This document shows positions 45,471 through 54,822 of a stretch of DNA of 64,000 nucleotides, in pieces (position 1 is the first letter of the stretch; each line of letters starts with the position of its first letter). Location of the stretch: the NCBI GenBank assembly GCA_963784575.1, contig CAWARU010000001.1, positions 1,550,001 through 1,614,000 on the forward strand, in the 5' to 3' direction. The stretch is from CAWARU01 sp963784575. GTDB lineage: Bacteria > Pseudomonadota > Gammaproteobacteria > UBA6186 > Azoamicaceae. Under the pieces are notes generated by a model, which saw only the letters and a list, made by a program, of their open reading frames with translations, ran no database searches and had not been told where the DNA came from. A program made the position numbers and the translations under genes.

Positions 45471-45995
45471 ATGTCTACTGCAAAGAAAAAAATCGTTGAA
45501 GAATTAGAAAAAGACATTAGAAAATTCGAGAAAGAAGACCCTTGTCGCGCTTTTGAATCTTCTCTACTTTATTTGAAAGCACAGAATTGGCTCCCGAAAC
45601 CTGAAACTGATTGTCAAAAATTATTACTAGAACATATCTGGCATGTTCGAAAATGCCTGGCCCCTTCCTACAATCTAAAAATCACTGAACTCCCCGAATC
45701 ACATTATGAACGCGATGCTTGTAAAGAAGCCTATCGCACTCAAATGGAAGCTGCCAAATGCAAAGTCCAAGAAACCCTTGAATTTGATCGCAATAATGTG
45801 CAGACTTGGAAAGCAGATAGGAACGCAGATTATATGAGGCGGCACTTTGGTTTGTATTCTCCAGATCCCTTCAAAAGATATTTTCAAAAGCGATTTTACT
45901 TAGAAAATCCAAGATATGAATCTGAAGATATGGTTAATGCCCTAAAAAGATCAAGTGAACTTTTTTGGGATTGTAAGAGAAAAAGTGCCTACTGA
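45471..45995 (+). CDS. Hypothetical protein (174 aa)
   Basis: AGGAGTGGG precedes the ATG. A charged, helical protein with no known domain, rich in Lys, Glu and Arg, with eight cysteines spread over the length and the ending CKRKSAY. The last 45 bases overlap tail-to-tail with the end of the minus-strand ankyrin gene. No function assigned. Confidence 0.65.
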   Translation: MSTAKKKIVEELEKDIRKFEKEDPCRAFESSLLYLKAQNWLPKPETDCQKLLLEHIWHVRKCLAPSYNLKITELPESHYERDACKEAYRTQMEAAKCKVQETLEFDRNNVQTWKADRNADYMRRHFGLYSPDPFKRYFQKRFYLENPRYESEDMVNALKRSSELFWDCKRKSAY

Positions 45996-48900
45996 TAATT
46001 CCTTAGAAATAGGGCTGCACTTAACTTGATGCTGCTGAATGACCCTTTTCAATTTTTCTGCAGCCTCATAGTCAAAATACAGAACCTTAACAATCGCATC
46101 GGCGGTCTCGCCCATATTTGTAACAATTGTACTATCAAGCTCTGCATGTTGCAGCAAAAGCGTTATAGACTGAGCACAGCCCAAAGTTGCGGCACAATGT
46201 AAAGCTGTGTAGCCCATATCATCGACTGCATTGATCTCAGTTTTCGGGTGGTCAATCAATGCTTTTAAAGCATGCATATTATTTGCGGCCACTGCACAGT
46301 GCAAAGGTGTTTCTCCAATACCATTTCTGGAATTGACATTGATATTTGGGATTATGATCAGAATATCGAAGATGTCATTGTGTCGCCTGGTCACTGCTTC
46401 ATGAAGCACATCATGAAAGAAAGGCTTTGGTATCGCATTGATATTGAGAGTAGGAAACTTAGCGAGACATCCTCTAAATGCTTCCAAATCCCCGTCCCGG
46501 ACTGTTCCAAACAATGACTGCTCAGGCGTTTTGAGCGATACCATTCTTGGGTCTGACACGAATCCTCCTTCATAGTGACTACAATCCTTCACTTGCTTTT
46601 TGATTGCAGAATGAATTTCCTGTTGCCAACTCAGGGTTTTTCCAGTGCTTTCACTCATAGGTATATCAATGTCATAAGAAGACCCTGCCACCTCTGTTTC
46701 GGCTTTGCCTTTGTCCTTGTCTTTGTCTCTGTCTTTATCCTTACCTTTGTCTTTACAGCTCGGCTCTGATAAATCCAACAAAGTTCTGTTCTGGTGATTT
46801 CGAGCGATTAATGTGCAATAGGGGAGCTTTGCAAGCCATTCTATTACAACTGGCTTATCAAATCTTGCTGCAAGATGAATGGGCGTATTGCCATTTACAT
46901 CCGGAGGACTCGCAGGTGAACCTTTCTCCAACAACAGCTTAACAATTTCTAGATGGCCAAGCTCTGCTGCAGTGTGGATCGGCAGGTAGTAATCATAGTC
47001 TTTTGATTTAAGTAATTTTGAATCGACGCTTAAGAGATATTCTACCGTTTTGACACAGCCCGAGCGTGCCGCGCAATGTAGTGTCTCATCATTGAATTTG
47101 GCGCCATTTTCCACAAAATATTGCACCAAGGGAAGATTTCCTCTAGTGACAGCTTCGTTGATGACTGATTCAAACTCATCAACTGCATCATTCACCTGTC
47201 CACCTGCTGCGACAATTTTTTTGGCAGACTCAACTCTGTTCACATAATAAAGTGGTGTGCGTTTTACGGAATTCCGGGTTTTTGTCCAATTTGGTTCGAA
47301 CCCTAGACATAAATCAATTATTTCATTGTTATTGTTTGCAGTTGCAATATGCAAGGGAGTCCACCCCACATACACGAACTCTTTAGGATTGGCACCCTGC
47401 ATAAATAATTCAGACACTTTTTTAGCATCATTTTCCATGACTGCAGCAAACATCTGTACTATCTGTGGCGCTCTCTCTAGGAATTCTTTTTCATGGATTT
47501 TCTCTAAATTGATACCAAGTTCCTGCATGAAACGAGCAAACTTTGCTTGCTTCTCTGTTTCCTTCTTTAGTCCTAGAATCAAGTGGGTAATGAGAAACTC
47601 CATCATGCCCACCGTACCTTTACCAGTTTCCGGATCACTTCCTGGTAAAGATCTCAAAGTCTGCATCAGTTTCATGCCAAGTTCACTGTCTTTTTTCTTA
47701 TCTGGATCAAAATGGGTGCAAAGTATTCTTCGGTATAGATAAGGGGCTGTTAAGGTATTGCCATGCCTATTAATGTACTGTTTGAGTGCAGAATGCCTAT
47801 CAAATTGCACCCAAGCTTTGAATAATTGCGTAGCGTACTCGAGGCTTGATTTGGATAATTCTTGTTCAAGAGTCGAATCCTCGATTGAGAGATGCTGTAG
47901 CAGAGCGCGAAATCCAGTTTTTTTAGAGGCCCAGCTGCAATTTCCAACGGTTTGCAGCTTACCTTTAGTAACTTCTATGAGTTCAAGCCCAAGTAATCGA
48001 TGAATTTCCCCATGTATAAAGGGTTTGTTTACCTCAGAGCCATCTTCAATAAGTAGTTTTTTTATCACTTCGAGGGTTAAGCCTTCCTTTTTGGTGATCT
48101 TGTATCTTTCTATTACATCGTTACCAAAATTACAGCCACCTTTGTTGCAACGATACAGAACGGTACCTTTTGATACGATGATGGACACGGCATGCAGACG
48201 GTAACCGGTATGGATAAGAGCAATGTCATTGAGACATTGGTGATGCAAAGTAACTAAGGCATTCTGCCGCAGTTTTTCAAATTCATAGTTATCTGCAATA
48301 ATGCGATATCTAAATGCTTTATGCATGAGATGATAGGCCTTGCGGTAGATTGCCAAATCTTTCTCAGACATTTCACTCGAGAATTCTTCGATGAAGTTCA
48401 TGAGTGAGGACGTAATTTCACACGCTGTATCTGTATGGCTTGAACCCGTCAAAGTCAGTAAACCGTAAGCATCTCTGAATTCAGAAAAGAGAGTGGGAAC
48501 TGTTCCATTTAAGGAATAGCGATGAGCGAGCATTCTGGCATCAAAATTTTCTTTTGAGGAATTCTGTTGTTTATGGCGCTTTGAATTCAGGAAATTGAGC
48601 TCTATTTCTTGAAATATTCTATCGCTTTCATTTAAATTTTGCTCCAAGACTGCTTTTATGAAGTCTCCTGATCCTAATTTATGATCGAGACAAAACTTGA
48701 AAAATCTTTTCCGCAAGAGAGGACTTGCATCTTTTATGCTAGCTGCAAGCAAGCCTAAAACATCATCATTTTTCAGGCATTCCAGCGAAAATCTCTCCAA
48801 TGCTATTTTATTGCCAATAACTTTAGTTGCATCAAAATTCAATTCCTGTATCAAACAGGTAAGCACTCTAAGGACAGAATATTGCTTGATATAATTCCCT

Positions 48901-49352
48901 TCTGAATAATACAGCAGCTCAGAGATTAAGAGTTTTCCTGTGCCATCCAGTGCATAGAGATTGCCGCCGCTTTCATGAAAGATTTTCAGCAGCTTTTTGA
49001 TTCCATAGTCGTTGTGACCTAATGATTTAAGATGTGGCAGCAAGAGAGGAAAGGTATCAATATTTTGGCTCTCTAACCGTGTTATCAATAACTTCAGAAT
49101 CGCTTTCTCAGGATATTCCATACTGAAGCAAAGTTTTACGGCTTCAATACCAAGATCCCCATTTAAGAGATCACTGATTTCTGGGATCAACTGAACCGCA
49201 AGATCCTGCCAATAATAGGGGTAGTGGGGTTTACGTTGCAGCAGGGGGATCAGAAATTGGGATAAGTCCCCTCTTTCGGCACTGGCCTCTGTGCTGGAGT
49301 AACTTTTCAAGGAATCAGTTAATTTCTTTAATAAATCTTCTTTGGCTTGCAT
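45951..49352 (-). CDS. Ankyrin-repeat protein, candidate effector (1133 aa)
   Basis: Residues 1-620 form a large helical region without a recognised domain. Ankyrin repeats occupy about 631-860 (GWTPLHIATANNNNEIIDLC and LPIHTAAELGHLEIVKLLLE) and about 945-1110 (GETPLHCAVAANNMHALKAL and GYTALHCAATLGCAQSITLL). They are separated by a Lys/Asp linker encoded by a degenerate 6-bp repeat (46702-46755). The protein ends SLTIPKKFT, fitting the shared basic-x-Phe-x ending. No strong ribosome site is seen before the ATG at 49352. Ankyrin repeats imply binding to host proteins; secretion is inferred. Confidence 0.82.
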   Translation of the reverse strand: MQAKEDLLKKLTDSLKSYSSTEASAERGDLSQFLIPLLQRKPHYPYYWQDLAVQLIPEISDLLNGDLGIEAVKLCFSMEYPEKAILKLLITRLESQNIDTFPLLLPHLKSLGHNDYGIKKLLKIFHESGGNLYALDGTGKLLISELLYYSEGNYIKQYSVLRVLTCLIQELNFDATKVIGNKIALERFSLECLKNDDVLGLLAASIKDASPLLRKRFFKFCLDHKLGSGDFIKAVLEQNLNESDRIFQEIELNFLNSKRHKQQNSSKENFDARMLAHRYSLNGTVPTLFSEFRDAYGLLTLTGSSHTDTACEITSSLMNFIEEFSSEMSEKDLAIYRKAYHLMHKAFRYRIIADNYEFEKLRQNALVTLHHQCLNDIALIHTGYRLHAVSIIVSKGTVLYRCNKGGCNFGNDVIERYKITKKEGLTLEVIKKLLIEDGSEVNKPFIHGEIHRLLGLELIEVTKGKLQTVGNCSWASKKTGFRALLQHLSIEDSTLEQELSKSSLEYATQLFKAWVQFDRHSALKQYINRHGNTLTAPYLYRRILCTHFDPDKKKDSELGMKLMQTLRSLPGSDPETGKGTVGMMEFLITHLILGLKKETEKQAKFARFMQELGINLEKIHEKEFLERAPQIVQMFAAVMENDAKKVSELFMQGANPKEFVYVGWTPLHIATANNNNEIIDLCLGFEPNWTKTRNSVKRTPLYYVNRVESAKKIVAAGGQVNDAVDEFESVINEAVTRGNLPLVQYFVENGAKFNDETLHCAARSGCVKTVEYLLSVDSKLLKSKDYDYYLPIHTAAELGHLEIVKLLLEKGSPASPPDVNGNTPIHLAARFDKPVVIEWLAKLPYCTLIARNHQNRTLLDLSEPSCKDKGKDKDRDKDKDKGKAETEVAGSSYDIDIPMSESTGKTLSWQQEIHSAIKKQVKDCSHYEGGFVSDPRMVSLKTPEQSLFGTVRDGDLEAFRGCLAKFPTLNINAIPKPFFHDVLHEAVTRRHNDIFDILIIIPNINVNSRNGIGETPLHCAVAANNMHALKALIDHPKTEINAVDDMGYTALHCAATLGCAQSITLLLQHAELDSTIVTNMGETADAIVKVLYFDYEAAEKLKRVIQQHQVKCSPISKELSVGTFSLTIPKKFT
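46702..46755. repeat. Degenerate hexanucleotide repeat coding for a Lys-Asp linker
   Basis: About nine units of TTGTCT/CTTTGT type encode the KDKGKDKDRDKDKDKGK stretch on the minus strand. It keeps the frame and probably arose by slippage. Confidence 0.7.
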
Positions 49353-49616
49353 ACTACACCCTTATATTTAAATGTCTTAGTTGAATAACTTATACAATTC
49401 TGTAACTTTCATATATTTATTATCTTTTATTCCTGATTTTTAAAATTCCAATTTTTTAATCCATAATAGGTCAATGATACCACTAATTTATCGATGGATA
49501 AATGTATTAGTTTGATAACTTATTACCCATAACTACCACTGGCGGTAATTTGAATTCAAAAGGTATTATATTAAAATCTATTTTCCACTAATTGTTTCCA
49601 TTTTGCTGCCAAGACT

Positions 49617-52613
49617 TTATGCAAAAACGCGGCGTTTAACGTCCTTCATCACCTTCTGCAAGCTTTGGGCACGACCAGGATCATACTCTGAATCCTGACC
49701 ACGCCCGCTACCGTGTGTTGGATGATAGGAAAAAGATAAACTGGATTCAGAATCACTGCCTTGTAAGTGATAGCGGGAATTAGAACTTTTGGATGGCAGG
49801 ATTTCTAGTTTCAAATCTTCTTTATAAAGACTGACTTGTCCCAGCAAACGCTTAAATTCTTTGATATTAATCGATTTTTTATTGCAGGGATCGGTGAACC
49901 AATCAATTTCTCGGATAAGGCGCCGCCATTTGCTGCTGGATTCAGGGGCAGTACTTGGATTTTTGCTAATTTTACTGGTATAGCTTGTCAACATAGGGGG
50001 TTTTGAGTCTAGCATCTCTCGTGTTAATTTATTAATCGCAGCCGGTTTTTCCCTATCCTTCTCATCTCTCTCTGGCTTGGATTTGGATTTTCGAATTTCA
50101 TCGAGCTTTGCAAAAAACTTGAAAGGATCAAATGAAGTAGTTAGAAGAATTAGGATTTCAAGCCGCGTCATGCTCTTATTTTTTTCGAGTCGATGAGAAA
50201 TATAATTGAAAGCTCTTTGTGTGAGTTGATGAGGATTTTCTCTCAAGGCAGTTTTAAATTTCTCTGCTATTGATTTTGCTGACGTAGGATCGAGCAAGAG
50301 AGAAACCATCCCATACAAATAAATACTCGATTTTTGCCCACTTTTCATGCCTGAGTCGAGTATTTCTAACGCCTCTTTGAGCAGGGTTTCATGAACCTCA
50401 CCATTTTCTATCGCTTTGTCGATGAGAACCCAGGCAAGATTGTAGCCTGAATTATAATTTCCAAGCTTATTTGAGCGTCGATAGTAGCTGCAAGCTTTAT
50501 CGATATCCCGACTGCAACCATGACCAAGTTGATAGCATACGCCGATAGAAAACAGTACATCGGGATCTTCGGTTGCCTCTGCGAGCAAAAAATATTCGAA
50601 GGCTTTATTATGATCTACAGTCACCCCCTGACCCAAAGCATACATACATCCCAAACCATAAGCTGCTAACAACTCTTTTTTACTTAAAGATTCTTCAAAA
50701 GATTTTTTAGCGAGATCGAAATCAAGTTCTACCCCAACCCCATTCGTTAAGCAATAGGCCATGTTATTCAAGCCTAGCGCATTACCCAGTTCTGCTGCGA
50801 TTTTATAATAGCCATAGGCTTTTTTAGAATCTATCGAAATTTTCAGAGCCGGATAGCCATGTTCATAGAACTGTCCCAATTGAATGAGGGACTCTACTTC
50901 CTTTTTGTCAGCACCTTTTTCAAAACATTGCAGTGCTTTCGGATAATTTGGACCTGAAGGCAAATATTTCAGATAACAAATGCCTGCTAAAGAATAACGA
51001 TGTGTTTTTTCATCTTCTAAACTATTAGCTTCTCTAGGCGCATCACAAAGGGTTTTTATATAGGCCAAGATCTTGCGCTCAGTGAGACCAAGAAACGGAT
51101 CCCGGATTTCTTGTCTGCAATAGGATATTAGTAATTGATAGATGGCTTCTAAAATGCCAAGATCAGCTGCTTTCTTCAGCAATTTGAAGGCTTCCGGCTT
51201 GTTTTTTGGAACACCTCGGCCATGATAAAGTGCTATGGCGTAATTTGTGAGAGCTGCTTTATTAGTTTCCATTCCAAGCTTATAATGTTTTGCAGCTTTT
51301 ACAAGATCTCTTTCCAATCCGTAGCCGCCTGTCAGATAGAGATTGCCAATTTGAGAATGATATTCATCGATTTCGGTCTTCTTAAAAGTTCTATTTCCAT
51401 CCTCAATTGCTTTCTCAAAAAAATGCAGTGCTTTTGTGTAATCTTTGGGTAACCCGCCGCGACCTGTTTGGTAAAATACCGCAATATTTCCAAGACACAT
51501 GGGAAATTCTTGTCCTGCTAAGTAAAATTCGATTGCCTTTTCATCATTTTTTTCAAATCCTCCCCGCCCATCTTCTTGCATTTTACCAAGATTAAGACAA
51601 GCTTGGGCTCGATCCCAAGATCCAAGGTAATTATCCTTATTATTCAATGCTCGTTCAAAAAAGAGCCTTGCCTCTACGTTATCTTCAGCTTCATAGCACC
51701 GAAATCCATATCGGACCTGTGCCCGAGCATCATTATTATGTGCTGCCATATAGAGCCAGCACAAAGCCTGTTCCTCACTGACTTCTGGCCTTTTATGAAC
51801 AAAACAAACTTCATAAAACATGAATTGTAGTTCTTTGCTGCCATGAAATGCAGCTGATCTTTGCCATTTAAGCTGTCTAAAAAATATGTCTTTTGTAAAA
51901 GGACTGGATTTTAAAACTTTAATACCTGATTTTTCATAGATCTTACCGCCATAAAGTTTTGAAATGAGCCGTTCGACATGGGCACCATAATGGAAAAATG
52001 TCGGTGTCTTCTGAAACATGTCATCTAATTTCTGCCACTCAATCTTAATTTGTTCAGGAAGTCCGGCATATTCCTTGGGGATTAAATACGCAACAGGAGC
52101 ATTCAGAATTTGATGCGCATGAAAAACGGAATAAACATCTGGTTTTAGCATGAGATCAAGCAAAGCAAGATTCATGATTTGCAAAGCTTCTTTCGGAGTA
52201 AGCGACACTTGGCTTTTTTCCGGTTGTAGGGCAATTGGCTTACAGTATTCATAACAAAACCAAGCTGCATTGGGAGCATATGGACTCAGGGCTTTGAGCT
52301 TACCTAAGAATTTTCGGTCATTATTCTTTTTGATTGCGATAATGGAGAGCGAGGCTTTGAACCAAGCCTCTGGTTTCCAATCAAGGGGGATATGTTTCAA
52401 ATAATCGTCCAGAGTTTTTAAGAATTCACTGTTTTCCTCTGGAATTTTGATGTCAGATTTCTTGTCCTTTAATAAATAATCAAGATAAAATACCGCATAC
52501 AAATTGCCTTTTTCCGCGCAAACCGCAAAAATATCAAAGGCTGCTTGGTAGCTTTCTGATTCGAATAATTCTACTGCTTGATAAAAAGGAATTTGATTGG
52601 GAGTGAATGGCAT
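49617..52613 (-). CDS. Sel1-repeat protein, candidate effector (998 aa)
   Basis: Built largely of Sel1-like (TPR-related) repeats from about residue 260 to 790, with the typical pattern of Ala-rich helices and GxGxxxDxxKA turns (YQTGRGGLPKDYTKALHFFE; YALGQGVTVDHNKAFEYFLL; YQLGHGCSRDIDKACSYY). The last 150 residues are Ser/Lys/Arg-rich and end MKDVKRRVFA, matching the shared basic-x-Phe-x ending. I start at ATG 52613 because GAGGAG lies eight bases upstream. Sel1 proteins such as Legionella LpnE, EnhC and LidL interact with host trafficking; a host-directed role is inference. Confidence 0.83.
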   Translation of the reverse strand: MPFTPNQIPFYQAVELFESESYQAAFDIFAVCAEKGNLYAVFYLDYLLKDKKSDIKIPEENSEFLKTLDDYLKHIPLDWKPEAWFKASLSIIAIKKNNDRKFLGKLKALSPYAPNAAWFCYEYCKPIALQPEKSQVSLTPKEALQIMNLALLDLMLKPDVYSVFHAHQILNAPVAYLIPKEYAGLPEQIKIEWQKLDDMFQKTPTFFHYGAHVERLISKLYGGKIYEKSGIKVLKSSPFTKDIFFRQLKWQRSAAFHGSKELQFMFYEVCFVHKRPEVSEEQALCWLYMAAHNNDARAQVRYGFRCYEAEDNVEARLFFERALNNKDNYLGSWDRAQACLNLGKMQEDGRGGFEKNDEKAIEFYLAGQEFPMCLGNIAVFYQTGRGGLPKDYTKALHFFEKAIEDGNRTFKKTEIDEYHSQIGNLYLTGGYGLERDLVKAAKHYKLGMETNKAALTNYAIALYHGRGVPKNKPEAFKLLKKAADLGILEAIYQLLISYCRQEIRDPFLGLTERKILAYIKTLCDAPREANSLEDEKTHRYSLAGICYLKYLPSGPNYPKALQCFEKGADKKEVESLIQLGQFYEHGYPALKISIDSKKAYGYYKIAAELGNALGLNNMAYCLTNGVGVELDFDLAKKSFEESLSKKELLAAYGLGCMYALGQGVTVDHNKAFEYFLLAEATEDPDVLFSIGVCYQLGHGCSRDIDKACSYYRRSNKLGNYNSGYNLAWVLIDKAIENGEVHETLLKEALEILDSGMKSGQKSSIYLYGMVSLLLDPTSAKSIAEKFKTALRENPHQLTQRAFNYISHRLEKNKSMTRLEILILLTTSFDPFKFFAKLDEIRKSKSKPERDEKDREKPAAINKLTREMLDSKPPMLTSYTSKISKNPSTAPESSSKWRRLIREIDWFTDPCNKKSINIKEFKRLLGQVSLYKEDLKLEILPSKSSNSRYHLQGSDSESSLSFSYHPTHGSGRGQDSEYDPGRAQSLQKVMKDVKRRVFA

Positions 52614-52692
52614 TGTTGTATCTCCTCGTTTATGAATCACCCAAAAACTTTATGTAATATATTTTAACATTACATAATTGAGGAGTCTAGTG

Positions 52693-52759
52693 CTTATCTT
52701 GTGCCTATATCTTATCTTGTGCCTATATTATGCAGAAAAGCAAGATATAAGCACAAGAT
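52693..52759. repeat. Tandem 18-bp duplication with inverted copy
   Basis: CTTATCTTGTGCCTATAT occurs twice head-to-tail (52693-52710 and 52711-52728) and is followed at 52745-52759 by its near-perfect inverse ATATAAGCACAAGAT. It can form a long hairpin between the Sel1 gene start and the end of the alpha/beta-hydrolase gene, possibly a transcript-end structure of the latter. Confidence 0.65.
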
Positions 52760-52853
52760 TAGATAACTTACTTTGTTTTCCAGATTTTCCGCTTCAAATG
52801 CTGATTTTAAAATTTAACACAGTTTAACGCATATCAACGCATTTCAACCCAAA

Positions 52854-53687
52854 TTAACTTTTGATGAACGCAAGCAAGTCTTCATTCACCTTATCTTTGA
52901 GTGTCGAGCAAAGTCCATGCGGTGCACCCGGATAAATTTTAAGCGTAGCACCTGCGATCATTTTAACTGTTAATTTTGAGGAATCATCAATTGGCACAAT
53001 CTGATCATCATCTCCATGAATAATCAAAGTGGGCACATGTATTTCTTTCAGATCAGCTGTGAAGTCTGTTTCAGAAAATACCTTAACGCAATCATAAACA
53101 GCTTTGAAACCTGCTTGCATTCCCTGCAACCAAAATGAATCTCGTAAACCTTGGGAAACTTTTGAACCAGGTCGATTGGCACCATAAAAGGGTGCACTTA
53201 AGTCTTTAAAAAATTGTGAGCGATCATTGTGAATATTGGCACGTATTTCATCAAAAACTTTCATGTCAAGACCCAGTGGGTTATCTTTCGTTTTTAACAT
53301 TATGGGTGGCACAGCACTTATGAGTACCGCTTTAGCTACCCGATTTTTGCCATAACGAGCAATATAGCGCACGACCTCGCCGCCCCCTGTAGAATGGCCC
53401 ACATGAATGGCATCTTTAAGATTCAATGCGTTAACCAGTTTTGACAAATCCTCAGCATAAGTATCCATATCATTACCCAGCCAAGGTTGGCTCGAGCGAC
53501 CATTGCCGCGGCGATCATGAGCTATACAGCGATAGCCCTGCGATGCTAGAAAAAACATCTGATCTTCCCAAGCATCCGCATTTAAGGGCCAGCCATGACT
53601 AAACACGATGGGTTGACCACTACCCCAATCTTTATAATAAAGATCAACTCTCTCTGAACCGTCTTTTCCAACATTGATATAGGGCAT
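52854..53687 (-). CDS. Alpha/beta hydrolase, cofactor-free haloperoxidase/esterase type
   Basis: An intact alpha/beta hydrolase of 277 residues closest to bacterial non-haem chloroperoxidases and arylesterases. The nucleophile is S99 in GHSTGGGE, the acid lies in HGDDDQIVP (D226-D228) and the histidine is H257 in GAPHGL. The oxyanion loop HGWPLNADAW is typical. No signal peptide, so cytoplasmic. The natural substrate is unknown. It lies alone between the Sel1 gene and the mepB-like gene, with the same orientation as both. Confidence 0.88.
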   Translation of the reverse strand: MPYINVGKDGSERVDLYYKDWGSGQPIVFSHGWPLNADAWEDQMFFLASQGYRCIAHDRRGNGRSSQPWLGNDMDTYAEDLSKLVNALNLKDAIHVGHSTGGGEVVRYIARYGKNRVAKAVLISAVPPIMLKTKDNPLGLDMKVFDEIRANIHNDRSQFFKDLSAPFYGANRPGSKVSQGLRDSFWLQGMQAGFKAVYDCVKVFSETDFTADLKEIHVPTLIIHGDDDQIVPIDDSSKLTVKMIAGATLKIYPGAPHGLCSTLKDKVNEDLLAFIKS

Positions 53688-53773
53688 GAAAAGTCTCCTT
53701 TTTCTTGGGGTTAAATATGTTGAATATCAAGATATTTATACTTATAGCAAGTTTTGGTCAGAGTTTCCGTCTT

Positions 53774-54289
53774 TCACAAAATTATATTTAAAAGGCTAAG
53801 GATTTTTTCTGACGCACTAGGAATCTCAAGATCTACAAAATACTTGAGCTGCCATGCTTGTGATTTTATTGCTTCTGAAGCCACAGGCTTAACCCAGGGT
53901 GGATAAACGCGAATTGCTCTTTTTCCAAATTTTCCGTATTGTGAAATAATTTTCTTGGCTGCTAGAATCTCTTGATCAAAAATAAATAGACCAGAATGAT
54001 TGCTATCAGCAACATTAATAATAAAGTATGAAATATTGTCATTTAAATCGATAGGTTCAATGATATTTGTTATGCTTCCTCTTTTCCACAATGTTACAAA
54101 TTGACCTAATTTGGTAGGGGTAATTTTTGCAACGCGGAATAGGATTTTATCTTGATTTAGATTAAAACGACAAGCACCATACTCAGAGCTTTCTTTTTCG
54201 ATTTCCAGATTTGCGACTGCCAAACCTAGAGGCTCATAAACGTTTCGAATAAGATTTGTTAATTCACTTGGAGGAGCTTTTCTATCCAT
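53774..54289 (-). CDS. MepB family protein
   Basis: 171 residues matching the MepB family: YGACRFNLNQDKILFRVAK, TPTKLGQFVTLWKR, and GKRAIRVYPPW followed by QAWQLKYFVDL are its characteristic blocks. The family is named after a gene in the mepRAB multidrug-efflux locus of Staphylococcus, but its biochemical role is not known. The start at 54289 has GGAGG-like sequence (TTGGAGGAGC) downstream rather than upstream, so an alternative start is possible. Confidence 0.82.
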   Translation of the reverse strand: MDRKAPPSELTNLIRNVYEPLGLAVANLEIEKESSEYGACRFNLNQDKILFRVAKITPTKLGQFVTLWKRGSITNIIEPIDLNDNISYFIINVADSNHSGLFIFDQEILAAKKIISQYGKFGKRAIRVYPPWVKPVASEAIKSQAWQLKYFVDLEIPSASEKILSLLNIIL

Positions 54290-54305
54290 AATGTCTTACC
54301 CTGCT

Positions 54306-54602
54306 TTACCAAATTCCTGGCAACCCTGCATCTCTAAACATTTTTTCCTTCCTTTTCCGTTCACGTTCTTTAACATCGTTTTCCAATTTCTCCGAGGCTT
54401 TAATTGTTTCTTCTCTCAATCGTATTAAAAAAATATCGGTGAGTTGCTATTATTTGTTGGGCTCGGCACCCAAATTTTTAATCAATTCGCTTTTGAATTC
54501 GCTACTGTCTATAGTGGCTATAATTGCATCAACACTGTATTTAGTCAATCTACAAATAGACGAACTTACACGTTTTAATGATTGATCAAAATAAACAGTC
54601 CC
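54306..54602 (-). pseudogene. Unidentified broken reading frame upstream of the mepB-like gene
   Basis: A 98-codon minus-strand frame is open from 54602 to the TAA at 54306 except for two adjacent stops (TAA TAG) near its middle. The two halves read like protein: VYFDQSLKRVSSSICRLTKY... LGAEPNK, then a charged helix (EETIKASEKLENDVKERERK) ending LPGIW. No start codon or ribosome site is clear. It may be the remnant of a small gene once paired with mepB. Confidence 0.35.
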
Positions 54603-54822
54603 TTAATTTAAAGCATCAAAAAATTAAAAAATGACTGAAATAGTCAAAATTGACTTGTAAATATGACTGATTTGATTTTATAATGCTTTCTAGTAATTAT
54701 AATATTATCAAGTAGTCATAACGTTACTAAAAAATTAAGAAAGCTAATTAGCTTATATCAAATTGCATTCAAAAGCTAGCAATACATAGAACTGTATATC
54801 ACATCTATAACTGGAGTATCCT
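54603..54822. other. AT-rich upstream region of the Sel1 gene
   Basis: No gene. Presumably contains the promoter of the downstream Sel1 gene; no confident -35/-10 pair. Confidence 0.35.
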
